Below are positions 8,357-16,993 of a stretch of DNA of 64,000 nucleotides, one piece after another (positions within the stretch are counted from its first letter, which is position 1; each line of letters opens with the position of its first letter). This DNA is from Shouchella sp047238345 (lineage in GTDB: Bacteria > Bacillota > Bacilli > Bacillales > Bacillaceae_D). The stretch is taken from contig NZ_JBDFMQ010000001.1 of the NCBI RefSeq assembly GCF_047238345.1, forward strand, positions 1,798,001 through 1,862,000. The letters run 5' to 3'. Under the pieces are notes generated by a model. The model was not told the origin of the DNA, ran no database searches, and saw only the letters and a program-made list of their open reading frames with translations. The position numbers and the translations under genes are program-made.

Positions 8357-9241
8357 ATGAAATCTTTAACCGATTTTGAAAAAATAATAAAAAAAGATAA
8401 AATTGATAGTGTCCTTGTACAGAAGAATAATACCATGATTTTTGAATATTATCGAAACCAAAAGATGAAAGAAAAACAACATAAAATATATTCTGTTACA
8501 AAAAGCATCTTATCCGCATTAATTGGAATTGCGATTGACAAAGGGTTTATCAAAAATATTAATACCCCAATAATTCATTATTTCCCGAAATTTAATAAAG
8601 ATAAAGAAAATGAGAGAATTACAATTAAGCATCTTCTAACAATGACTACAGGACTACACTGGCCAGGGAATAATGGTATGATACCGAGTAAAAATTGGGT
8701 CAAATTTGTACTGCAGCAGGACATTGAATATCCTCCTGGAAATGAAATGGTTTACAGTTGTGGTTCTTCACAGTTGCTAAGTGCGATTTTAAAAAAGGCT
8801 ACAGGATTAGATACTGAAGACTTTGCTAAAAAGTATTTATTTACATCTCTAGGAATAACAGATTACAAGTGGAACCGAGATGCTCAAGGGATAGCTATCG
8901 GTGGATTCGGATTAACAATGAAAACGGCTGATATGTTAAAAATCGGTACGCTATATTTAAACAATGGAGTATGGAAATCTAAACAAATCGTGCCATATCA
9001 TTGGATTGAGGAATCTACAAGTTCAAAGATCAAAACTGATAATCATTATTCATACGCATATCATTGGTGGAACATAACATCCGACAATCAAGTAGGTAGA
9101 ATTTTTTTTGCGATTGGACATGAAGGACAGTATATTATTGTCGCACCTAACTATCAATTAGTAACAATTTTTACAAGTAGTTTTAAAGATGGTGCAACAA
9201 GACCTTTGCAATATTTTAGGGACTATCTATTAGACCATTAA
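8357..9241 (+). CDS. Serine hydrolase, beta-lactamase class C fold
   Basis: A 294-residue protein of the beta-lactamase/penicillin-binding superfamily. The nucleophile motif S-x-x-K is visible near residue 47 (YSVTKSILS), the second motif is a variant Y-S-C (usually Y-x-N) in MVYSCGSSQLL, and the third is GHEGQ near residue 260. No signal peptide is apparent, so it is probably cytosolic, as in many Bacillus members of this family that act as esterases or peptidases, not as beta-lactamases. The ribosome site GGGAGG is about 12 bases from the ATG, longer than usual. The region is markedly AT-rich compared with the operons on either side, suggesting recent acquisition. Confidence 0.82.
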   Translation: MKSLTDFEKIIKKDKIDSVLVQKNNTMIFEYYRNQKMKEKQHKIYSVTKSILSALIGIAIDKGFIKNINTPIIHYFPKFNKDKENERITIKHLLTMTTGLHWPGNNGMIPSKNWVKFVLQQDIEYPPGNEMVYSCGSSQLLSAILKKATGLDTEDFAKKYLFTSLGITDYKWNRDAQGIAIGGFGLTMKTADMLKIGTLYLNNGVWKSKQIVPYHWIEESTSSKIKTDNHYSYAYHWWNITSDNQVGRIFFAIGHEGQYIIVAPNYQLVTIFTSSFKDGATRPLQYFRDYLLDH

Positions 9242-9568
9242 AGGGTAGATGAGAAATCAATCTAAGTTTATACACACTTTAAAGAGAATGTACAAACTTT
9301 CTTGTCTCATTCGTACATAGTTTTTTATTCTTGAATACAAACACAGTAGCGGGAAAGGAATTTTATTTATAAGTTTACATAATATACATTACAGGAACCT
9401 AAATAAAAATAAGAAGATCCGTCTCAATAACTGAGAATACTTAATGTTTTGAGACAGAATTTAATTTCAATAAAAAGTAAGGCATTTATATCTGCATTAA
9501 AGTTTTTTTACTAAGCCAGTTTCAATCTTTGTTTCATTTCCAATTGTCTTCTGTGAAGAATTTTTGAT
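9242..9568. other. Intergenic region between convergent genes, no gene seen
   Basis: This lies between the serine hydrolase (plus) and the phr gene (minus). It has imperfect inverted repeats (GTCTCAA at 9421-9427 with TTGAGAC at 9449-9455) that could end transcription from either side. No supported reading frame. Confidence 0.4.
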
Positions 9569-9697
9569 TCACGCATAATCGGTCTTACTTCTCGTTTCAA
9601 TAGTTGTCTTATCATTTAAACTTGCATTCATGTCCATTGAGATCGGTGTCACTGTTAATAAAGTAATCGTAAGTACAGCAAACAAATACTTTTTCAT
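9569..9697 (-). CDS. Phr-type secreted pheromone precursor
   Basis: A 42-residue precursor whose ATG overlaps the rap stop codon as ATGA, the usual rap-phr arrangement. It begins MKKYLFAVLTITLLTV, a clear secretion signal, followed by a short polar region ending in RSKTDYA. In known systems the precursor is exported, cleaved to a penta- to heptapeptide from the C-terminal part, re-imported by the oligopeptide permease, and binds the partner Rap to inhibit it. The mature peptide here is expected in the last residues (for example around SKTDYA), but the cut site is not proven. It is too short for usual gene callers. Confidence 0.75.
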   Translation of the reverse strand: MKKYLFAVLTITLLTVTPISMDMNASLNDKTTIETRSKTDYA

Positions 9698-10779
9698 TCT
9701 TGACCATCTCCAATCATTTCTGGTTTTAGTTTTGCATTATAGGCAATCTTAAAGTACTTTATTACATTTTCATTATCACCTTTTTTCTCAAAGATTTCAA
9801 TTAATTCTTCAGCAAGTTCACGAACTTCAAAGAAAAACCCTGACTCATTTAATTCATTTATTGACTCATCAACCATATTGTCATCGTTGGTTATGTATAA
9901 TCCTTCTATAAACTTGCAACGAGTTTGGAATTCGAAGTTTTTGTAATATTGAACACTAGCCTTAGCTTTTCTAAATGACTCAATTGCTTCTTCAATTTTA
10001 CCAAGTTTAAATCGAGCATGTGAAAGCTCAGTTAGTGCCTTCATGCCATAGTAAGAATTTCTGATTTCCTCAATCTCTAGTGTTTTTTCAAAGTAATGTT
10101 CGGCCGCCTTATACTCTGATTGAAAAAATTTACTAAGTCCAATTGCTTTTAGTATGATACCTGTTGTTGTTGGAGATGTACTTTCTTCAAGGCACTCTTT
10201 TAATATTTGTTCACCCTTCTTATATTGTTTTAATTCTACGTAAATGGCTCCTATCACTTGCTTGTTATTAACAGCGTTATATACCAAGCCTAATCGTCTA
10301 AAAGCTGTTTCAGCTTGCTCTAAATAGGAGAGTGCAAGCAGGTGTTGATCTATGCGATAATATGCATATCCCATATAACCTAAGAAATCTGCCTCTTCCA
10401 TATCGTCTTTAACGTGTTCTAATAAACGTTCGGCTTTTCGAAACATTTTTATCGCAGTTCTATATCTTTGATTATTAAATTCGTCTTGTCCGCTTATAAA
10501 ATAATAAAGATACTTCAAATAACGATCCATCTCGGACTCCACAAATTTAAATTTGTCCTCAAGGGGTTCATTTATACTACTCTTATCAAGAATGTTATCG
10601 TGCCTATACTCTACAAGTGAGTAGTAAGCTAGTATTTTATCATCCTCTTCCATGCTTTTGAGCATTTGTTTTGCTTCGTCTTTTAATAAGATTGCTTCTT
10701 CATAAGAATTGGAAAGAATACAGCTATACCATTCTACGATCTTTGCTCCCACTTTTGCCGAGGGGATTTTTTCGTACAC
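9694..10779 (-). CDS. Rap family response regulator phosphatase/inhibitor
   Basis: I place the start at GTG 10779, because GGTGAT lies just before it and the product then begins MYEKIPSAKVGAKIVEWY, the standard Rap N-terminus; the longer ATG frame adds 30 untypical residues. The product has 361 residues. An N-terminal three-helix bundle (about 1-70) is followed by tetratricopeptide repeats (GYMGYAYYRIDQHLLALSYL and KALTELSHARFKLGKIEEA are typical). Rap proteins dephosphorylate Spo0F-P or block ComA-type regulators and are switched off by their Phr peptide. The target of this one cannot be told. The downstream phr overlaps by four bases. Confidence 0.9.
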   Translation of the reverse strand: MYEKIPSAKVGAKIVEWYSCILSNSYEEAILLKDEAKQMLKSMEEDDKILAYYSLVEYRHDNILDKSSINEPLEDKFKFVESEMDRYLKYLYYFISGQDEFNNQRYRTAIKMFRKAERLLEHVKDDMEEADFLGYMGYAYYRIDQHLLALSYLEQAETAFRRLGLVYNAVNNKQVIGAIYVELKQYKKGEQILKECLEESTSPTTTGIILKAIGLSKFFQSEYKAAEHYFEKTLEIEEIRNSYYGMKALTELSHARFKLGKIEEAIESFRKAKASVQYYKNFEFQTRCKFIEGLYITNDDNMVDESINELNESGFFFEVRELAEELIEIFEKKGDNENVIKYFKIAYNAKLKPEMIGDGQE

Positions 10780-10858
10780 GTCATCACCTACTTTTTTGAT
10801 TTTTCTAATATAGGATAATATTACCATATAAATCATAGGTTGTGTCGAATGATTTAGA

Positions 10859-10888
10859 TTTCCCAACATGAATGTAAATATTGGGAAA
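10859..10888 (-). promoter_or_regulatory. Inverted repeat upstream of rap
   Basis: TTTCCCAA and TTGGGAAA, perfect eight-base arms separated by 14 bases, lie about 80 bases before the rap start. It could be an operator or a stem-loop. The rest of 10780-11136 holds no supported gene. Confidence 0.4.
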
Positions 10889-11136
10889 CACTGCTACAAA
10901 GGCAAAAAAAGAACATTTAAGCAAATAGTTTAATCTTAAATGTTTTGTATCATGTTGTAATTCTATATCTTTTGTACGAATCAACGGTGATGTCTTACCC
11001 TTCTGACATCCCATCTATCTCCATCTCTACGAAGTCAGACAGGTTAAGTCAATCAAATGTAAATGCATACGTGTAATGATAAAGAAACCAGATTCATATT
11101 GAACCTGGCCTCCATATGTCATGTATTTAACTTGCT

Positions 11137-12498
11137 TTATGAGTGATTTGAATCAGCAGGTTCTTTTCTCGTCTTAATACCAATAAAGAAGAACAAAGCA
11201 AGCAGCGCAAGGATTATGAGCGCAAAGATGATAGTTGAATTAATTTGCTGGCTCATTAAGCCAAGTGCGATCCCAATTACCCCAAAGTCTGAATCCCCAA
11301 ATGTGGTACTTTGGAAGCCGAGGTCACCTAATACTGGTAAGAGAAGAGCTGGTAGGAAACTAATGAATACGCCATTCACCATTGCACCAATAATGGCCCC
11401 TCTTCTGCCACCTGTCGCATTTCCAAATACGCCTGCTGCTGCACCGGTAAAGAAATGTGGAACAAGACCAGGTACAATTACTGCTAAACCAAAGAGTGGA
11501 AGGAACATCATGCTTATTAATCCAGCAGCAAAGCTGAATAGAAAGCCAATGATGACCGCATTGTTGGCAAACGGGAAAACCGCCGGTGCATCAAGAGCTG
11601 GCTTGGCATTTGGAACAATTTTATCTGCGATGCCTTTAAAGGCTGGAACGATTTCGCCAAGCAACATTCTTACACCGGTTAAGATAATGTAGACACCGGC
11701 TGCGAAGGTTAGACCTTGCATAAGTGAGAAGACTAAGAAATTCTGGCCATCACTTAATTGGGTTTCAATAAAGCTACTTCCTGTAAAGAAGGCGACCACT
11801 AAGAATAAGATAACCATTGTTAAGGAAACGGCAACAGTGGTATCTCGTAGAAAGCCAAGTGATTTTGGTACTTTAATTTCTTCTGTAGATTTCTCTTTAT
11901 TTCCAACCCATTTTCCAATAGTTGCAGAAGCATAGTACCCGAATGAACCAAAATGACCAACTGCAATGTCGTCAGATCCTGTGATTTCACGAGTAAACGG
12001 CTGAAGCATCGCTGGAAGTAAGACCATTAATGACCCTAGGATAATGGCCCCAAGTGCTACTAATGGAACGCCAGACATTCCAGCTGTTGTTAAAATAACC
12101 GCTATGAGGCACGCCATAAACATAATATGGTGCCCTGTTAAAAAGATATATTTAAATGGCGTAATACGAGCAAATAGAATGTTTGCCACCATCCCAAAAA
12201 GCATAATCATGGCTGTTTCGGTTCCAAACGCATCTTGGGCGATGGCAACAATGACTTCATTATTCGGAATGACACCGTTTACATTGAAAGCGTGGTTGAA
12301 CATGGCGCTAAATTGGTCTAGTGATTGAGTAATGACCATCGCACCGGCTCCTAAAATAACAAAGCCGAGTACGGTTTTTAACGTCCCAGACACCACATCA
12401 GCCACTGCTTTGCGTTGGGCGAGCAAGCCGATGAGTGCAAAAAGACCAACCAGTAATTCTGGTGTACCTAAGAGATCGTTCATGATGAAATCAATCAT
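11137..12498 (-). CDS. ulaA: PTS system ascorbate-type IIC component
   Basis: A 453-residue membrane permease of the UlaA/SgaT family, which transports L-ascorbate or a related sugar acid or pentitol while phosphorylating it. About ten to eleven hydrophobic helices are visible. Family signatures include the long loop GHFGSFGYYASATIGKWVG and the GNATGGRRGA segment. It is the last gene of a three-gene operon whose IIB precedes it by 20 bases and whose IIA is fused to the regulator, so the phosphorelay is complete within the operon. Ascorbate is the family's best-known substrate; the true one is not proven. Confidence 0.92.
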   Translation of the reverse strand: MIDFIMNDLLGTPELLVGLFALIGLLAQRKAVADVVSGTLKTVLGFVILGAGAMVITQSLDQFSAMFNHAFNVNGVIPNNEVIVAIAQDAFGTETAMIMLFGMVANILFARITPFKYIFLTGHHIMFMACLIAVILTTAGMSGVPLVALGAIILGSLMVLLPAMLQPFTREITGSDDIAVGHFGSFGYYASATIGKWVGNKEKSTEEIKVPKSLGFLRDTTVAVSLTMVILFLVVAFFTGSSFIETQLSDGQNFLVFSLMQGLTFAAGVYIILTGVRMLLGEIVPAFKGIADKIVPNAKPALDAPAVFPFANNAVIIGFLFSFAAGLISMMFLPLFGLAVIVPGLVPHFFTGAAAGVFGNATGGRRGAIIGAMVNGVFISFLPALLLPVLGDLGFQSTTFGDSDFGVIGIALGLMSQQINSTIIFALIILALLALFFFIGIKTRKEPADSNHS

Positions 12499-12518
12499 TG
12501 TGATGGACCCCCTTTCTG

Positions 12519-12785
12519 TTATACGTGTTGGTCAAGAGCTGTACGCAATTCATTCTTGTCTAAAAGATTTTTCAGGCCTACTACATGACGAGACCCATCT
12601 TGTAAATTCGAAACAATGTCTTCAGATCCAATATACAAATCTGCTTGCTCAGTTTTCGCTGTCGTCAAATCTGTATGTGAAACATCAGCTTCCTTTTGCA
12701 GGTCTTTCAAGATTTGCTTGGCGTTCATCTCCACAATCATAGAACTTCCTAAACCATTTCCGCATACGACTAATACTTTTTTCAT
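12519..12785 (-). CDS. ulaB: PTS system ascorbate-type IIB component
   Basis: An 88-residue cytoplasmic phosphocarrier. The start is the ATG after GAAGGAGG, 14 codons inside the longest frame. The phosphorylatable Cys is residue 8 in the P-loop VVCGNGLGSSM, the typical lactose/ascorbate IIB motif. It passes phosphate from IIA, here the C-terminal domain of the upstream regulator, to the sugar bound by IIC. Confidence 0.92.
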   Translation of the reverse strand: MKKVLVVCGNGLGSSMIVEMNAKQILKDLQKEADVSHTDLTTAKTEQADLYIGSEDIVSNLQDGSRHVVGLKNLLDKNELRTALDQHV

Positions 12786-12786
12786 T

Positions 12787-14868
12787 TTAATTTCCTCCTT
12801 CATTCTTCTGGTGAAGAACGATTTCAATGTCTTCGGCTGTTGAACTTTCTAAAATACGGTTTACATTTTTTTCATCAGAGAGAAGCTCTGATAATTGCGA
12901 TAGTGCTTTTAAATGAGTCTCATTATCGATCGCAGCTAATACAATAATTAATCGTGCGTCATGTTTGGCTTCATTTGAAAACGGGACCGCCTCATTGACC
13001 TTCAACATACTAATGCCTAACTTTTTCACGCCCTCTTCAGGCCTAGCGTGAGGCATGGCAATGAGTGGTGCAATGACAATGTATGGACCGTTTGTCATGA
13101 CGTTTTTTATCATCGCATCGATATACGAGTCATCGATGTGTTCTTTTTTCACGAGCGGTTGCGCGGCTACAGAAATAGCATCTTGCCAAGACGAAACCTT
13201 TTGCTGAACCGCAATCATACTTTTATCTAGTAGTTCATGTAACATTGGTTTGTACACCTCAAATCTAATACTCGTTGGGCGAAAGTACGGTTCTAATTTA
13301 CGAGTTAATTCTTCCTTTTGTTGAATGTCGGTATATTGTTCAATAATTTGCATGACACTCTCAAAATCAGAACGCTTCAACCGTGCCGGATCCATAAATT
13401 GTTGCAACTCTCGAAAGATGGTCGCCTTTTCAGATTCTCCTAAAATGGCTGGTACATAGATAACGGGAATAGTCGATTGACTGATATAGGTCGTCGAAAA
13501 AGCAATATCTACGTTAGGTTCATACGATTTAAACGACCGCACCGGGATGTAATTCAAAAACTCAACTTCCGGCAATAACCCCTCGAGTTGTGAAAAAAGC
13601 ATTGACGAAGCCGCAATCCCGTTCTCGCAAATGACGACCGCTTTATAGGCTTTGTGGCGCTTCTCTCTTTTCTTATTAATCCACCCACCAAAGTGCATGG
13701 CGATAAGAGCAATTTCTTCTCTTGGGATCTCGACGTTTACGTATTGTTGCAGTGGCTGTAACGCTTGCTCCGTTAATGTATACACTTCTTTTAACTGTTG
13801 TTCAATAAAGGGTAAATACCGGTTACTTAATGTTTGGTCGTATTTCAATCGATAATAGGCTGGTTTAATGTGAGCAACTAAATTCTTGTACAAACGGTCT
13901 TTGTCTTGAAAATTCACACCACTGTTGTACTCAAACTGGGCAATGATGTCTTTGGTGATTTGCGAAATGTCCGTTTGTTCAGTTTGATGAAGACGCGCGG
14001 ATGCATCTGTTACACGAGAACTTAGTATGCGAATAACAAGCAATAAGCACTCGGAATGTGATAACAACCGAAACCCTTTACGCTGTAGGCGAGCACTTAA
14101 TTCTGTCACAGCTTTAAAAGCAGGGCTTTGAATCAAAACATCTTGCTCAGCTTGTTCAATCCATATTTCATGTAGCGGACGTTGATAAATGAACAAGAGT
14201 GTAAGCCCCAAGGCGAGGCGTACTTGCTGGTTAAATGTAATCGCTAAAGCCATTTCAAGCTTTTTAATCTCCTGCTGTAAAACCACTTCTACATGCTCTG
14301 TGGTCGAATGGACTTGATGAAAGAGCATCTTTCTCACTTCATCAAAAGCATCATCTGTCACTGTTTGAAGGATTTGTTGAATCTTTTGCCACAGCGCATA
14401 CTCGCTACCAGTTAACTGATATCCTTTTTGTTTGTCGTACGTAAGCAAGATGCCATCCTTTTGGAGTTGCTCAGAAAGTGACGCAAGGTCTTTAAAAATT
14501 GTCCCTCGACTCACTTGAACGATGTCCATCAATTGTTTTGAAGAAACAAACGACTGTTGAAGGAACAAATGCGCTACAAGGACATAATGTCGTTCTTCCT
14601 GACTCAAGCGATAGGCCCATTGGTCTTTTAACGAAATTAGTGTGGATAATCGTTCTTTTGTTGCATGCTCTAAAAATAAGCCTTCTCCATATTTCCGTTG
14701 AATGGCTGGAACGTGATTTTCAATGAGCCAATGGTCCACTTCATTTAAATCATGGTATAGCGTACGTTTTGACACACCGAGATTCTCCGCTAACTCGACC
14801 GGGTTAATCGGTGACGTTAATGAGTGAAGATAAGATAGAATGGCGATTCTTCTTTGATCTAAAACCAC
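12787..14868 (-). CDS. BglG/MtlR-type PRD regulator with fused EIIB-like and EIIA domains
   Basis: A 693-residue multidomain activator. In order: an HTH_11 winged helix (about 5-60), an Mga-type HTH (about 85-170), two PTS regulation domains (about 190-290 and 300-400), an EIIB-like domain (about 410-495; KAVVICENGIAASS, with the Cys present), and a mannitol/fructose-type EIIA domain (about 545-690; MPHARPEEGV carries the phosphorylatable His). Phosphorylation of the PRD histidines by HPr and the PTS would set its activity, so it senses transport flux. The stop lies one base before the IIB start, so the three genes are one operon. Two AATTTTG palindromes upstream are candidate binding sites. 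Confidence 0.93.
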   Translation of the reverse strand: MVLDQRRIAILSYLHSLTSPINPVELAENLGVSKRTLYHDLNEVDHWLIENHVPAIQRKYGEGLFLEHATKERLSTLISLKDQWAYRLSQEERHYVLVAHLFLQQSFVSSKQLMDIVQVSRGTIFKDLASLSEQLQKDGILLTYDKQKGYQLTGSEYALWQKIQQILQTVTDDAFDEVRKMLFHQVHSTTEHVEVVLQQEIKKLEMALAITFNQQVRLALGLTLLFIYQRPLHEIWIEQAEQDVLIQSPAFKAVTELSARLQRKGFRLLSHSECLLLVIRILSSRVTDASARLHQTEQTDISQITKDIIAQFEYNSGVNFQDKDRLYKNLVAHIKPAYYRLKYDQTLSNRYLPFIEQQLKEVYTLTEQALQPLQQYVNVEIPREEIALIAMHFGGWINKKREKRHKAYKAVVICENGIAASSMLFSQLEGLLPEVEFLNYIPVRSFKSYEPNVDIAFSTTYISQSTIPVIYVPAILGESEKATIFRELQQFMDPARLKRSDFESVMQIIEQYTDIQQKEELTRKLEPYFRPTSIRFEVYKPMLHELLDKSMIAVQQKVSSWQDAISVAAQPLVKKEHIDDSYIDAMIKNVMTNGPYIVIAPLIAMPHARPEEGVKKLGISMLKVNEAVPFSNEAKHDARLIIVLAAIDNETHLKALSQLSELLSDEKNVNRILESSTAEDIEIVLHQKNEGGN

Positions 14869-14883
14869 AAAGGTCGCTCCTTA

Positions 14884-14898
14884 CAAAATTCAATTTTG
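14884..14898 (-). promoter_or_regulatory. Palindrome upstream of the PTS operon, copy 1
   Basis: CAAAATT-C-AATTTTG, a perfect seven-base inverted repeat with a central base, 16 bases before the regulator start. A repeat of TTCAATTTTGCA occurs at 14981-14992. It may be the operator of the PRD regulator. Confidence 0.45.
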
Positions 14899-14975
14899 CA
14901 CATTATCTCAAAGCCATATCTGGAGTATATACGCAATTGTTAAAGGTGTTAATAGCTTTGATTATGCAATAAACG

Positions 14976-14992
14976 TACAATTCAATTTTGCA
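14976..14992 (-). promoter_or_regulatory. Imperfect palindrome upstream of the PTS operon, copy 2
   Basis: It repeats twelve bases of copy 1 exactly (TTCAATTTTGCA) about 92 bases further upstream. Two sites about nine helical turns apart would suit an activator that loops or binds cooperatively. Confidence 0.4.
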
Positions 14993-15050
14993 AAAGTATA
15001 CGCTAATGCAGAAAAATTATGCAACAATCGAGAGTCAAACCATTGAGACT

Positions 15051-15080
15051 AAAAAAAGAATAACGGTAAAACGTTACTCT
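15051..15080 (-). terminator. Terminator of the TRAP transporter operon
   Basis: On the minus strand GAGTAACG, a six-base loop and CGTTATTC are followed by seven T. It lies about 70 bases after the dctM stop. Confidence 0.8.
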
Positions 15081-15151
15081 TTTCTGGGTTTTGATCGATA
15101 TCATGCTTACCCTCTTTTACGTTCAACATGTGCGTACCCGCTCTTACTATC

Positions 15152-16474
15152 TTACACACCTAATAAATTAGGTAATGTATTTGAAATCGCTGGAAAGTAC
15201 ATGACAAGAAGTAAGACAAGAATACTTGCAATCAAATAAGGTCCTATTCCTCGAACGATACTTTCTGACGAGACCCCTGAGATGCCACTAGCGACAAAGA
15301 GATTCAATCCGACCGGTGGAGTAAATAGACCAATGGCTAAACCAACTGTCATCATCACCCCAATGGTCGTCGGATCTACCCCTACCTCTAATAAAACTGG
15401 CATGAGTAAAGGAATAAAGATATAAAAAGCTGATATGGTGTCAATAAAAGCACCTACGATGAGCAAGATGACGGCCACAAGTAGCAACAGAATGAGAGGG
15501 TTCGTAGTGAGCTGTAAAATCGTTGAAGTCATTGTGGCTGCAATTTTTTGTGTTGTGATAATGTAAGAAAAAAGAGAGGCAACCCCAATAATGAGCATGA
15601 TGACTGCTGACTGAACTGACGCATCTACCAATATCTTTGGAATATGCTGGAGCTTTAATTCTCTATAGAAGAAAAACCCAACCACAAGGGAATAAAATAC
15701 TGCTACAACAGCTGCTTCGGTGGGAGTGAAAATTCCTGAATAGATCCCTCCTAATATAATGACGGGAATCAATAGACCTAATGAAGCTTTAAGAAATGCT
15801 TTTAACACCTCAACACCCGGGGCTTTCTCAACGGTAATGGCAATTTCTTCATTTTCACGCTGTGATTGTTGGTTTTTTTTATTAACAATCATGCTTGCAA
15901 TTAAAAGGCTTAGGGCAAGGAGAATCCCTGGAACAATCCCTGCAATAAACAAACGTCCAATTGAAATGCTAATAAAGTCACTGGCAATCACGCCAAATAC
16001 AATAAAGGCAATACTTGGTGGTAAAATAATACCTAGTGAACCTGAGCTTGCTACTAATGCAGAGGCAGAATGGGCTTTAAAACCATTTTTCACGAGAGCA
16101 GGAATTAAGATGGCACCCATAGCAGCAACTGTAGCCGGTCCTGATCCAGATATGGCAGAAAAGAAAAAGGCGGCAACGATTGTGACAATTACGATGCCAT
16201 TTTTTCGGTGACCGAAAGCCAAATAAGCAAAATCAATGAGACGATTGGAAATTCCTGAATACCCCATTATGACCCCAGCTAAAACAAAGAAAGGAATGGC
16301 CAACAAAGTAAATGAGGAGATCGATGAATACATGATACTGGGAAGCAGTCCTAGCGAAGACCAGCCTGAATCTAGTAGCAGTACAATGATAGCTGCGATC
16401 CCCAATGAAAAGGCTACGGGCAGATTGATAAAAATCAAGAGGAAAAAGATCGCGAACATAATCGCCGTTAACAT
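15152..16474 (-). CDS. dctM: TRAP transporter large permease (DctM)
   Basis: A 440-residue membrane protein with about twelve hydrophobic segments. It is the ion-coupled transport subunit of a tripartite ATP-independent transporter. Family patterns are visible: AAFFFSAISGSGPATVAAMG and LGIILPPSIAFIVFGV. It follows the small subunit with no gap and is the last gene before a terminator. The substrate is probably a carboxylate, by family and by the CoA-ligase and thiolase genes upstream. Confidence 0.93.
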   Translation of the reverse strand: MLTAIMFAIFFLLIFINLPVAFSLGIAAIIVLLLDSGWSSLGLLPSIMYSSISSFTLLAIPFFVLAGVIMGYSGISNRLIDFAYLAFGHRKNGIVIVTIVAAFFFSAISGSGPATVAAMGAILIPALVKNGFKAHSASALVASSGSLGIILPPSIAFIVFGVIASDFISISIGRLFIAGIVPGILLALSLLIASMIVNKKNQQSQRENEEIAITVEKAPGVEVLKAFLKASLGLLIPVIILGGIYSGIFTPTEAAVVAVFYSLVVGFFFYRELKLQHIPKILVDASVQSAVIMLIIGVASLFSYIITTQKIAATMTSTILQLTTNPLILLLLVAVILLIVGAFIDTISAFYIFIPLLMPVLLEVGVDPTTIGVMMTVGLAIGLFTPPVGLNLFVASGISGVSSESIVRGIGPYLIASILVLLLVMYFPAISNTLPNLLGV

Positions 16475-16993
16475 TTATACTTTCGCCTCCTTCGATTCAT
16501 TATCCGAATTCGAATCAACACTGCGCTGACCTTTAGTGCGCTTTTTTAAACGATGAAGCATCATTTCGATGGTACGAATGATACAGAATAGCGACCCTAT
16601 TGGAATGGCTAGCGTAAATAACCATTGAGGAATGGATAAAGCAGGTGTCACCCTTCCCCGTTCCCATTGACTAAGAGCAAGTTCTAAGCCAAAGAGAAGT
16701 GTTAAACTCAAAAAAATCAGCATTAAAAGGCTCGTCATCAGAATGAGACCCCGCTGGATTTCAGGCTTAAATTTATCGAAGAAATATTGAAACCCAAAAT
16801 GTGCCTGGCGTTTAATGGCAATGGATGCGCCAACAAAGGTACTTAACACGAACAGGTTAATCGTTATTTCTTCAGCAAATGCAAAGGATGTATCAAATAA
16901 ATAACGGGAAAGTACGTTTGCAAATGTTATGAGAGCCATTCCAGCTAAAGAGAACATAACAATCGCATGCTCTAAATACGTTAAGATCCTCAT
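16475..16993 (-). CDS. dctQ: TRAP transporter small permease (DctQ)
   Basis: 172 residues with four hydrophobic helices (about 8-30, 43-62, 85-107 and 124-147), the usual DctQ layout. The start is the ATG after GAGGAGG that overlaps the dctP stop as ATGA, not the longer upstream frame. The motif FAEEITINLFV in the second helix region is typical of the family. It stabilises DctM and helps in docking the binding protein. Confidence 0.92.
   Translation of the reverse strand: MRILTYLEHAIVMFSLAGMALITFANVLSRYLFDTSFAFAEEITINLFVLSTFVGASIAIKRQAHFGFQYFFDKFKPEIQRGLILMTSLLMLIFLSLTLLFGLELALSQWERGRVTPALSIPQWLFTLAIPIGSLFCIIRTIEMMLHRLKKRTKGQRSVDSNSDNESKEAKV

Noticed and set aside
11216..11692. 158-codon frame on the plus strand inside ulaA
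   Set aside because: Antisense shadow of a well-supported membrane protein gene; no ribosome site and untypical composition.
15759..16211. 150-codon plus-strand frame inside dctM
   Set aside because: Antisense shadow of the TRAP large permease.
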